Part shown: positions 26,304 through 33,929 of the stretch, piece by piece
Position numbering within the stretch: position 1 is the stretch's first letter
Layout: every line of letters starts with the position of its first letter
Assembly: GCF_051851555.1 (NCBI RefSeq)
Contig: NZ_JBPDVH010000004.1
Location: 62,001-126,000 of the forward strand
DNA length: 64,000 nt
Reading direction: 5' to 3'
DNA from: Lonepinella sp051851555
GTDB taxonomy: Bacteria; Pseudomonadota; Gammaproteobacteria; Enterobacterales; Pasteurellaceae
Notes under the pieces: model-generated
Told to the model about the DNA's origin: nothing
The model's database searches: none
Seen by the model: the letters and a program-made list of their open reading frames with translations, nothing else
Program-made: the position numbers and the translations under genes

Positions 26304-27247
26304 TATTTACCAGTTCTCACAAATTCTTCTAAATTTAACCGCACTTTATCCACTAAAATCTCCACGGCTTGATCGGACGCCCAAGCAATATGTGGGGTGA
26401 TAATAATATTCGGCAAAGTCTGACTGGCTACAATTAATGGATTATCTTTAGCCGGTGGTTCTTTACCTAACACATCAATGGCCACGCCACCAAGTTGTCC
26501 GCTTTTTAACGCGTCCACCACCGCTTGTTCATCAATTAATGGGCCACGTCCAGTATTAATTAACAACGCCCCTTTTTTACAATGAGAAAGGGTTTCCGCA
26601 TTAATGAGATTTTTCGTTTCTGGCGTCAATGGGCAATGCAAAGTTAACACATCCGCTTGTGCTAACACATCATAAAAAGGCGTGTAACCCTCACGGCATT
26701 GAGTGGCGTTTTTATGTTCAGCATAAAGCACGTTCATACCCAAAGCCGTGGCTAATCGTCCCACTTCTGAACCAAGCGAACCTTTACCAAATACGCCTAA
26801 AGTTGAACCACGTACATCTTGCACAGGATGATCAAAATAGCAGAATTGTTTGCTCTCCGTCCATTTACCTTGCAACTGATCTTTATACCACAAATGTAAA
26901 CTGTGTTTTAGGCCAAAAATAAAGCCTAACACATGTTCTGGCACGGTTACCGCTGAATAACCCGCAACATTTTTAACGGCGATACCGAATTCTTTCGCTG
27001 CAACTTTGTCAATATTATCTGTACCAGTAGCCGTCAATGCAATGAGTTTTAATTGGGGTAATTGAGCCATAATTTCACGGCTAAACACCACTTTACTGGT
27101 AATCACAATATCCGCATCTGCCACACGCTCTAACACTTGTTCAGCAGAAGTGTGTTCAAATTCGACCCATTGATGTTCAAAATTGGGACGTGGAATGGGA
27201 ATGTGTTTTGGTAATGCGGTGCTGTCAAGAAAAACGATTTTTTTCAT
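26303..27247 (-). CDS. D-isomer-specific 2-hydroxyacid dehydrogenase
   Basis: The 314-residue NAD-dependent enzyme belongs to the glycerate/hydroxypyruvate reductase branch and is the likely counterpart of H. influenzae HI1556. It has the substrate-binding ALTATGTDNID, NVAGYSAVTVPEHVLGF, the NAD-binding GVFGKGSLGSEVG, the catalytic NTGRGPLIDE and the His-containing ITPHIAWA. The physiological substrate is unproven. It is translationally coupled to lolC by a one-base overlap, and this neighbourhood appears to be conserved in Pasteurellaceae. Confidence 0.9.
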   Translation of the reverse strand: MKKIVFLDSTALPKHIPIPRPNFEHQWVEFEHTSAEQVLERVADADIVITSKVVFSREIMAQLPQLKLIALTATGTDNIDKVAAKEFGIAVKNVAGYSAVTVPEHVLGFIFGLKHSLHLWYKDQLQGKWTESKQFCYFDHPVQDVRGSTLGVFGKGSLGSEVGRLATALGMNVLYAEHKNATQCREGYTPFYDVLAQADVLTLHCPLTPETKNLINAETLSHCKKGALLINTGRGPLIDEQAVVDALKSGQLGGVAIDVLGKEPPAKDNPLIVASQTLPNIIITPHIAWASDQAVEILVDKVRLNLEEFVRTGK

Positions 27248-27357
27248 AGGATGCTCCCTTTACTTTGGATAGATAATAAAGGGATTCTAGCAGCTTTTTA
27301 GGAGGATTTGTAGTAATTATTATGAAATTACAGTGAAAAAATACAGTATTTTGTTTA

Positions 27358-27705
27358 TTATCTTACAAATGGCTCACGACCATCATCTTGCATATCATTT
27401 ATGTAATCATAGTAATCGCCAACATTCTTTTTACATTGCTGAAAGTACTCATTCATGCCCATAGATAATTCTATTTCTTGATTTGCCATACAATCTTCAA
27501 TATCATCCAAAGTATCGTTAGTAAATCGACATTGCTGAAATAATTCAAGTGGCGTTTTAACAAATTCTACTTCTTCATCCGCTAAACAATCTTCTACTTC
27601 ATTGTAGAATATATTCACTTCTTTTGACCTTTGTTTATTAGCTTCATAGGATGACCCCAAAAAGCCAATAACAATGAGTGCAATAAGTAGCAGTGCATCT
27701 TTCAT
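27358..27705 (-). CDS. Small envelope protein with two Cys-containing internal repeats
   Basis: The 115-residue product has an N-terminal hydrophobic helix (residues about 3-20, possible uncleaved anchor) and a very acidic remainder. Two consecutive units align with each other: EDCLADEEVEF...ELFQQCR and EDCMANQEIEL...EYFQQCK, each with two cysteines about 20 residues apart. This suggests a duplicated helical hairpin with disulphides, exported to the periplasm. I do not recognise the family. It is the last of four unknown envelope genes read on the minus strand. Confidence 0.65.
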   Translation of the reverse strand: MKDALLLIALIVIGFLGSSYEANKQRSKEVNIFYNEVEDCLADEEVEFVKTPLELFQQCRFTNDTLDDIEDCMANQEIELSMGMNEYFQQCKKNVGDYYDYINDMQDDGREPFVR

Positions 27706-27735
27706 AGATTTGTCCCTATCAATTTTTACAATAAA

Positions 27736-28254
27736 TTACCCTTTGCCTATTCTATCACTTCTACTAAGTGGATTTCCATTATCAGATGGCAGCGGTGTCT
27801 TATTTGTAAAGCTGTAAATTTGATAAATCACGATACCAACCCCAATAAAGCTAGCAATCATTTCAAATGCTGTGGATAAGCTAAAAGGTATGTATTTATA
27901 CCCCATAAAAGTTGATGTAAGCAAAGGAACTACATACAACAAGATAAACAATGAAGTCCCCGCTATAATAGCGGTAATTAAATTATGCTTTTTAGACACT
28001 GGAGCTATAGCGGTAAATACATAGGTATAGGCAAAGGCACCTGCGATACTAAAGATAAATTTTATCGCCCCTGAAAACAACCATATTAAACTATCAGCAT
28101 TGCTATAATCATCTGATCGCATATCACCAGATAGCGTCATCCAAATAATGACATATACGATTAATTTGGCGACAAAATAAGCTATAATAGATGCTGGCAG
28201 TAATAGTACCCAGCGAGCTGTTGGGGATACATCAGTTAGTATTTTATTTGGCAT
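27736..28254 (-). CDS. Predicted four-helix membrane protein, unknown function
   Basis: The 172-residue protein has about four hydrophobic segments (roughly 16-38, 48-78, 92-112, 125-147) separated by short loops, and a hydrophilic tail ending in SRSDRIGKG. No motif gives a function. It lies 35 bases after the 352-residue lipoprotein gene and 30 bases before the Cys-repeat gene, so these probably form one transcript. Confidence 0.65.
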   Translation of the reverse strand: MPNKILTDVSPTARWVLLLPASIIAYFVAKLIVYVIIWMTLSGDMRSDDYSNADSLIWLFSGAIKFIFSIAGAFAYTYVFTAIAPVSKKHNLITAIIAGTSLFILLYVVPLLTSTFMGYKYIPFSLSTAFEMIASFIGVGIVIYQIYSFTNKTPLPSDNGNPLSRSDRIGKG

Positions 28255-28289
28255 AATCCATCCACTGTTTTGTTAATTTTTAATTAATA

Positions 28290-29348
28290 TTACTTATTAT
28301 GTATAATAATACTACTTGCCATAGTGTCAAATAATTTCTCATATTGTGAAAATAAAGGACCAATTTCTTTACCATTTATTTTGGTTAAAATACTTCCTAT
28401 TAACATACCCCTCTTATCATCATAAAAAACCAAATATGATTTTTTCTCTGTTATTCCATTAAAATCTGGAATATTATTTTTTCCTTGGATGTCAATTTTC
28501 TTTTTTTCTTCATGAATACTAGTAAACCAAACTGCAGGGTGATTATTTAATTTTGTTGTTCCAACATTTTTTAAATCAGTTGCTTTTTTATCAGGTAAAA
28601 CAGTATATATCATTTCTCTTAATTCTTCTTCAGTAAATACATGTGTATCAATTATTTCGTTTATAAATTTCGCATCGCCAGACTTAATCGGCAAATTTGC
28701 TACAATTATATGAAACTCCCCCCATCCCTGACCATTTTGGCTTCTAAAACTCTGAATAACATGAGGCTGAGAGCTATCTTTCCCAGTCCAACTTATTGGC
28801 AAATCTAAAGATACAGTTAACCCTTTTGTTTTTGGGGTATTGCTAACATATTTATAAGAATATCCATCTTTTAACTCCATTTCTGGCTGTGTTTCATATT
28901 TTGGATTAAAAATCAAGAGAGTTTTCAAAACGTTTTCAGGTAATTTTTTCTTATTTCCTATTTCTTCTTTTGTCATTTCTAGAAAACCCAACGCTGAATT
29001 TTGATCAACAAGCCAAGAACTATGTTTTTTATCTAGGTCTGAATATATTTTTTGTTTAAACTTTTCTGCATCTAGGTTAGGGAATTTAGATATATAATTC
29101 GTCATGTTATCAATAGAAGGTAAAAATTCTCTGACAAAGTTATTTTTAACCTCTTTTGTTTGTAAATATAAGCTAGGGAATTTCTTACCAATTTTGTCAA
29201 GATGGTACATTTCATATACATAGTACGCATAAGTTTGATTTATACCATAAGCCAATTGTTCAGTAGCTCTAATAGTTGAAAATGCACTTTGTGATAAATT
29301 ACAACCAATAAAAATAAAAAAACATACTGCCATTTTAAATTTATTCAT
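28290..29348 (-). CDS. Predicted exported (lipo)protein of unknown function
   Basis: The 352-residue protein starts with a signal sequence MNKFKMAVCFFIFIGC; Cys16 in FIGC could be a lipobox, although Phe at -3 is less usual, so a cleaved secretory signal is also possible. The mature part is mainly hydrophilic with a segment (about 175-345) of alternating strands that includes KGLTVSLDLPISW and PAVWFTSIHEEKK. I do not recognise the family. It starts 3 bases after the small membrane-protein gene upstream, so the two are coupled. Confidence 0.68.
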   Translation of the reverse strand: MNKFKMAVCFFIFIGCNLSQSAFSTIRATEQLAYGINQTYAYYVYEMYHLDKIGKKFPSLYLQTKEVKNNFVREFLPSIDNMTNYISKFPNLDAEKFKQKIYSDLDKKHSSWLVDQNSALGFLEMTKEEIGNKKKLPENVLKTLLIFNPKYETQPEMELKDGYSYKYVSNTPKTKGLTVSLDLPISWTGKDSSQPHVIQSFRSQNGQGWGEFHIIVANLPIKSGDAKFINEIIDTHVFTEEELREMIYTVLPDKKATDLKNVGTTKLNNHPAVWFTSIHEEKKKIDIQGKNNIPDFNGITEKKSYLVFYDDKRGMLIGSILTKINGKEIGPLFSQYEKLFDTMASSIIIHNK

Positions 29349-29351
29349 AAT

Positions 29352-29678
29352 CTATTCCTCATTTAAATCTTTAGATTTAATAACCATTAACAAAATATGA
29401 AAAAATATATCTATAATGGGTAATATCATCAGGAAAGTGATTAACAATGCTGTACATTCGCCTCTCCACCCTATATCCACACATCTCATTCGTACATAGT
29501 GCCATCTAACGGCCAAACAAATCCCTATAACAAGGGGGAGTCTAATACCTGTTGCAGAAGATAGTAAAAATGCCAAAATAGAAAATGGATAATAAACCAA
29601 GAAGAAAAGGATATACCCTTTTCGATCCATTTTCTTCTCTTGCTTATTTTGCTCTGTTTCTGCTGTTACATCGTTCAC
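29352..29678 (-). CDS. Small membrane protein, DUF805-like
   Basis: The 108-residue protein has three hydrophobic segments (about 22-44, 46-60, 76-98). Between the second and third is RWHYVRMRCVDIGWRG, which resembles the RRLxDIGxSG motif of DUF805 membrane proteins. This is a motif-level match only, and the protein is shorter at the front than many members. It is first in the run of four unknown envelope genes on the minus strand, divergent from the XRE regulator at 29802. Confidence 0.55.
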   Translation of the reverse strand: MNDVTAETEQNKQEKKMDRKGYILFFLVYYPFSILAFLLSSATGIRLPLVIGICLAVRWHYVRMRCVDIGWRGECTALLITFLMILPIIDIFFHILLMVIKSKDLNEE

Positions 29679-29801
29679 TTTGTCACCTTTAATTACATAA
29701 ATGAATATTTATTAATAATAATATGCCTTTATACTTCTTCTTGCAAGCATAAAAATCACTAAAAATATGCAATAAACGCATAAATTAAAGTGAGAACAAA
29801 A

Positions 29802-30134
29802 ATGGCAAAATTTCTTCCGAGTGAAATTGATCGCAAAATCGGACAACGAATTCAGCAAAAACGTCGTGAGTTGGGCTATACCGCAGAAAAATTGTCGGAG
29901 TGTGTAGACATGTCCCAACCCCAACTTTCCCGCTACGAACGTGGCACCAACAAAATCAATGTGGCTCATTTAGTCGCTATTGCGACCTTTCTTAAAACGC
30001 CAATTAGCTATTTTTTTGCGGATTGTATGGAAATGGCGGAGTGGAATCAGGATGAATTGGATCGCCATTGGTTAGCATTAACACCCTCACAAAAAATTCA
30101 TTTAATTGCTTTTATCAAGGAATTTACACACTAG
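29802..30134 (+). CDS. XRE-family helix-turn-helix transcriptional regulator
   Basis: The 110-residue protein is a small DNA-binding regulator with an N-terminal HTH_3 domain (IGQRIQQKRRELGYTAEKLSECVDMSQPQLSRYERGTNKI, residues about 10-50), including the recognition helix QPQLSRYERG. The C-terminal part is helical and may mediate dimerisation. The ATG at 29802 is preferred over the GTG at 29790, because GTGAGA sits at a suitable distance. It is divergent from the four unknown envelope genes, which it may regulate; that link is only positional. Confidence 0.85.
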   Translation: MAKFLPSEIDRKIGQRIQQKRRELGYTAEKLSECVDMSQPQLSRYERGTNKINVAHLVAIATFLKTPISYFFADCMEMAEWNQDELDRHWLALTPSQKIHLIAFIKEFTH

Positions 30135-30282
30135 CGACAACGGGTACCCGCCCTATTCCCCCACGTTTTCCCCTTGAAAATTCCCATTTTTGTGATCTCC
30201 ATTCCAAAATTAAACTAAAAATCTTGCGATATTTTCACCGCACTTAATAATGTTTCCATTCACCGCAAAATGGAGCTATACA

Positions 30283-31143
30283 ATGAAACACCCCTCTCGC
30301 TATATTGATCTCACCACGGGCTACGGTTTTAAACGTATTTTTGGTACAGAAGTAAACAAAGACTTGCTAATTGATTTTTTGAATGATTTATTTCAGGGCA
30401 AGAAAGTAATTAAAGATTTGGTGTATAATAAGAATGAGCATGTGGGCAGTATGCCAAGTCTCGGCACGGTAATTTTTGACCTCACTTGTACAACCGATGA
30501 CGGCAGCCAATTTATTATTGAAGTACAACGTAGTGATCAAAATAACCTCAAACAACGTATGTTATACTACGGTTGCAAACTCATTGCCGACTAAGCCCCT
30601 GTTGGAAATCGCCATGAGTGGGGTTATGATATTAGCGAGGTATATGTGATTGTGCTAATGGATAATTTCAGATTATCTGCAAGCAACAGTCAATATTTGC
30701 ATAATATTCGATTGTGCGATCAGGATACTGGGTCGATATTTTATGATAGACTGGGATTTATCTACATTGAGTTAGTGAATTTCAATAAAACAGAAGATAA
30801 GCTAGAAAACGATTTACACAAATGGTTGTATGTATTAAAAAATATGGCAGATTTAAATCAGTTGCCACGCTATTTAAATAAGCCTATTTTTGAAAAACTG
30901 TTTCAAATTGCCGAATACAGCAACCTAAATAAGGGAGAAAAACAAATGTATGATGTGAGTTTAAAACGCAAATGGGACGAATATTCCTTGCTGACATCGG
31001 CTGAATCGAGAGGGATTCAAAAAGGATGATTAGAAATCCTAAAACAAAATGCTCTCAATATGCTAGCTCTCGGTTTAGATACAAAAACGATTGCTAAGTA
31101 TATTGGCGTTTCCGTTGAAGATGTCGATAAATTAGTAAATTGA
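30283..31143 (+). pseudogene. Rpn-family recombination-promoting nuclease (PD-(D/E)XK transposase-like), two nonsense codons
   Basis: One continuous frame encodes an Rpn/YhgA-like protein but is broken by TAA at 30592 and TGA at 31027, with no frameshift between. The N-terminal part has MKHPSRYIDLTTGYGFKRIFG and the nuclease core VIFDLTCTTDDGSQFIIEVQRSD, with the Asp...Glu-x-Gln catalytic pattern. The second part continues the conserved C-terminal region (LNKGEKQMYDVSLKRKWDEY), and the last 38 codons give the usual tail of repeated helices. The start is taken as the ATG at 30283, though an in-frame ATG exists at 30250. Restoring Gln (CAA) at 30592 and Arg or Gly at 31027 would give a protein of about 286 residues. 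Confidence 0.85.
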
Positions 31144-31173
31144 TTGATATTTGTGAAAATATCACATTCTGCC

Positions 31174-31202
31174 CTTTATCTTTACTTGAATTTCCCTATA
31201 AT
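31174..31202 (+). promoter_or_regulatory. Likely tyrS promoter
   Basis: TATAAT at 31197-31202 lies 35 bases before the tyrS ATG. A weak -35 (CTTTAT or TTTATC around 31174-31180) sits at 16-17 bases. TAGGAATGC supplies a short ribosome-binding site. No T-box or attenuator structure is visible. Confidence 0.6.
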
Positions 31203-31236
31203 GTAACCTTTATTTTATTTTTATTAGGAATGCAAA

Positions 31237-32427
31237 ATGGCAGACTTGAATACTGTTCTCGCGGAACTAAAACGCGGTATTGATCAAATTTTCTCCGAAC
31301 AAGATTTAATCGAAAAATTAAAAGAAAATCGCCCTTTGCGTGTAAAATTAGGGGCTGACCCAACCGCACCCGATATTCATTTAGGCCATACGGTGGTTCT
31401 CAATAAATTACGCCAGTTCCAAGAGTTAGGTCATCAGGTGCAGTTTTTAATTGGTGATTTCACTGGCATGGTCGGCGATCCATCAGGCAAAAATACGACT
31501 CGCCCACCGTTAACACGTGAAGATGTGTTACGCAACGCAGAAACCTATAAGCAACAAATTTTCAAGATTCTTGATCCGCAAAAAACCCAAATCGTATTCA
31601 ACTCAGAATGGTTGGGACAGCTTGGTACAGAAGGGATGATTCGTTTAGCGTCTAACTATACCGTGGCTCGTATGTTAGAACGTGATGATTTCAAAAAACG
31701 TTTTGCTAATCAACAACCTATTGCGATTCACGAGTTTATTTATCCGTTATTACAAGGTTACGACTCCGTGCATTTACAGGCAGACATAGAACTTGGCGGA
31801 ACAGACCAAACGTTCAATTTGTTAATCGGTCGTGAATTACAAAAAGCCAACGGACAAAAACCACAAGTCGCCATTACCTTGCCATTATTAGTGGGCTTAG
31901 ACGGTGAGAAAAAAATGTCCAAATCTTTAGGCAACTATATTGGCGTGGCCGACACACCGAATGAGATGTTTGGTAAAGTGATGTCCATTTCTGATGAATT
32001 AATGTGGGATTGGTATGATTTGCTGTCTTTCCGTCCATTAGCCGAAATTGCTCAATTAAAAGCCGATGTGGAAAATGGTAAAAATCCACGTGATGTGAAA
32101 ATTTTACTCGCTAAAGAAATTATCGCACGTTTCCATGATCAAGCGGCTGCTGATGCGGCGGAGCAAGAGTTTATCAATCGTTTCCAAAAAGGAGCCATGC
32201 CGGATGAAATGCCGGAATTTACCTTTACAGGCGAAATCGGTTTAGCCAATTTGTTAAAAGAAGCGGGGTTAGTGCCATCCACCTCTGAGGCCATTCGTGC
32301 TGCTCAACAAGGTGGGGTGAAAATCAATGGTGAGCCGGTGGATAATGTGAAACAAACGATTCAAGCTGGAACAACGGCAGTTTATCAAGTAGGTAAACGG
32401 AAGTTTGCTAGAGTGACGGTGAAATAA
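31237..32427 (+). CDS. tyrS: Tyrosyl-tRNA synthetase
   Basis: The 396-residue class I synthetase attaches tyrosine to tRNA-Tyr. It has HLGH (48-51) as the HIGH motif, QGYDSVHLQADIELGGTDQTFN for tyrosine recognition, KMSKS at 226-230, and a C-terminal S4 RNA-binding domain (about 333-396). It is of the shorter TyrZ-like class common in Pasteurellaceae (about 395 residues) rather than the 424-residue E. coli type. It converges on truB. Confidence 0.97.
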   Translation: MADLNTVLAELKRGIDQIFSEQDLIEKLKENRPLRVKLGADPTAPDIHLGHTVVLNKLRQFQELGHQVQFLIGDFTGMVGDPSGKNTTRPPLTREDVLRNAETYKQQIFKILDPQKTQIVFNSEWLGQLGTEGMIRLASNYTVARMLERDDFKKRFANQQPIAIHEFIYPLLQGYDSVHLQADIELGGTDQTFNLLIGRELQKANGQKPQVAITLPLLVGLDGEKKMSKSLGNYIGVADTPNEMFGKVMSISDELMWDWYDLLSFRPLAEIAQLKADVENGKNPRDVKILLAKEIIARFHDQAAADAAEQEFINRFQKGAMPDEMPEFTFTGEIGLANLLKEAGLVPSTSEAIRAAQQGGVKINGEPVDNVKQTIQAGTTAVYQVGKRKFARVTVK

Positions 32428-32433
32428 TCACGT

Positions 32434-32460
32434 AAAAAGGGGCATGTCAACATGCCCCCC
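32434..32460 (-). terminator. Terminator at the end of the truB operon
   Basis: GGGGCATGT/ACATGCCCC (32439-32447 with 32450-32458) forms a tight 9-bp hairpin. On the minus strand it is followed by TTTTTACG, so it ends the rimP-truB operon. On the plus strand the tail is C-rich, so it is less effective for tyrS. Confidence 0.8.
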
Positions 32461-32464
32461 TAAT

Positions 32465-33382
32465 CTACAAATTCACCATTCGACTCGGCCGAATCACATT
32501 ATCCGCATTAATTTCTGCGACACCTAAGAACAAATTCTCATCAGAAAATAACCGCACTTGACCATAAAGTTGTTGGCTATTTTCAAATTTCACTCGTTGC
32601 CCAAAGCCAACCGCTCGGGTTTGCTCTGCGGTTAATGTCAGCATGGGGAGTTTTGAAACAGCACTATCCACAGATAATAAATGGCTATCTAAAACCGCAA
32701 GATCTTGGCGTTCAGCTAGGGTTTGCAACTGTTCCCAAGTTAACATTTTCTCCGCGGGATAATCGGCCACCGCAGTACGGCGGAGCATGGTGACGTGGGC
32801 GCCACAGCCTAAATGTTCGCCTAAATCGTCCACCAAAGTACGGATATAAGTCCCTTTGGAACAATGAACTTCAAGGGTTAAATAGGGTGATTCATAGCCA
32901 ATGAAATTCAGTTCAAAAATAGTAATGGGGCGAGCCTCACGTTCTACCGTAATACCTTGGCGAGCATATTCGTACAAGGGTTTGCCTTGATGTTTTAAGG
33001 CTGAAAACATGGTCGGCACTTGCATAATGTCGCCACGAAAATGCTCAAGTGCGGTGAGAATTTCCGCTGTTTTTGACCGCACTTCTCGGGTTTGTACGAT
33101 TTGACCTTCGGCATCAGAAGTATCGGTGCGTTCGCCTAATTTTGCGGTAACGATATAGCGTTTATCTGCGTCCAATAAAAATTGACTAAATTTGGTGGCC
33201 TCGCCTAAACAAATAGGTAACATGCCGGTGGCTAAAGGATCTAATGCACCGGTATGGCCGGCTTTATTGGCCTGATAAAGGCGTTTGACTTTCTGTAAAA
33301 TATCATTAGAGGACATGCCTTGCGGTTTATCCAATAAAAAAACGCCGTGAATATCACGGCCTTTTTTGCGTGGTCGGGACAT
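32465..33382 (-). CDS. truB: tRNA pseudouridine-55 synthase
   Basis: The 305-residue enzyme makes pseudouridine 55 in the T-loop of tRNAs. It has GVFLLDKPQGMSSND and HTGALDPLATGMLPICLG with the catalytic Asp, followed by the PUA-like C-terminal domain. Length matches the family (about 305-314). It is the last gene of the operon and its ATG overlaps the rbfA stop codon by one base. The rpsO and pnp genes that follow in E. coli are absent here. Confidence 0.97.
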   Translation of the reverse strand: MSRPRKKGRDIHGVFLLDKPQGMSSNDILQKVKRLYQANKAGHTGALDPLATGMLPICLGEATKFSQFLLDADKRYIVTAKLGERTDTSDAEGQIVQTREVRSKTAEILTALEHFRGDIMQVPTMFSALKHQGKPLYEYARQGITVEREARPITIFELNFIGYESPYLTLEVHCSKGTYIRTLVDDLGEHLGCGAHVTMLRRTAVADYPAEKMLTWEQLQTLAERQDLAVLDSHLLSVDSAVSKLPMLTLTAEQTRAVGFGQRVKFENSQQLYGQVRLFSDENLFLGVAEINADNVIRPSRMVNL

Positions 33383-33771
33383 TATGCTTCCTTATCTTCC
33401 ACGTGGCGAGCTTGATCCTGACGAATCACATCGCTGACTAAATTCGACATCCGCATGCCGTCCACCAAGGAACGATCATATTCAAAATGCAATTCTGGCA
33501 CAATGCGTAATCGCATGGCTTTGCCCAGTAATGAACGAATATAAGGCGTGGCTTTTTCAAGCCCTTTCATGCCTTGTTCAATGGCGGTTTCATCATGATC
33601 AAACAAGAACGTGACAAAGACTTTGGCATAGGCTAAATCTCGGGAGACTTCCACGTCCGATACGGTAACCATGCCAATGCGTGGATCTTTGACTTCTCGT
33701 TGCAAGATAATGGCCACTTCTTTTTGTAATTCTTGTGCGACTCGGTCGGCACGTTTAAATTCTTTGCTCAT
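33382..33771 (-). CDS. rbfA: Ribosome-binding factor A
   Basis: The 129-residue KH-like protein helps 16S rRNA processing and late 30S assembly, especially in the cold. The conserved RADRVAQELQKEVAIILQREVKDPRIG N terminus and the VPELHFEYDRSLVDGMRM region are present. It lies between infB and truB as in E. coli, but a 158-base spacer containing the palindromic repeat separates it from infB. Confidence 0.96.
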   Translation of the reverse strand: MSKEFKRADRVAQELQKEVAIILQREVKDPRIGMVTVSDVEVSRDLAYAKVFVTFLFDHDETAIEQGMKGLEKATPYIRSLLGKAMRLRIVPELHFEYDRSLVDGMRMSNLVSDVIRQDQARHVEDKEA

Positions 33772-33798
33772 TGTTTTCTCTTAAAATTTGCCCTCAAT

Positions 33799-33915
33799 AC
33801 CCTCACCCTAACCCTCTCCCAAAGGGAGAGGGAACGATTTAAAGGATATCAAAATTCTTCACTTTTTAACCGCACTTTCCCCCTCTCCCTTTGGGAGAGG
33901 GGCAGGGGTGAGGGT
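33799..33915. repeat. Second copy of the paired palindromic repeat, between infB and rbfA
   Basis: Arms at 33799-33833 and 33879-33915 are inverted copies of each other and match the element at 18664-18758 (CCCTCACCCTAACCCTCTCCC type). The loop between them carries an uptake signal at 33869-33877. It interrupts the translation operon without a coding frame. Confidence 0.8.
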
Positions 33916-33929
33916 AAAGGGTTTTAATA

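Noticed and set aside
31150..31168. CRP-like TGTGA/TCACA pair upstream of tyrS
   Set aside because: The half-sites are only 5 bases apart instead of 6, so the symmetry does not match CRP; it may be chance in AT-rich DNA.
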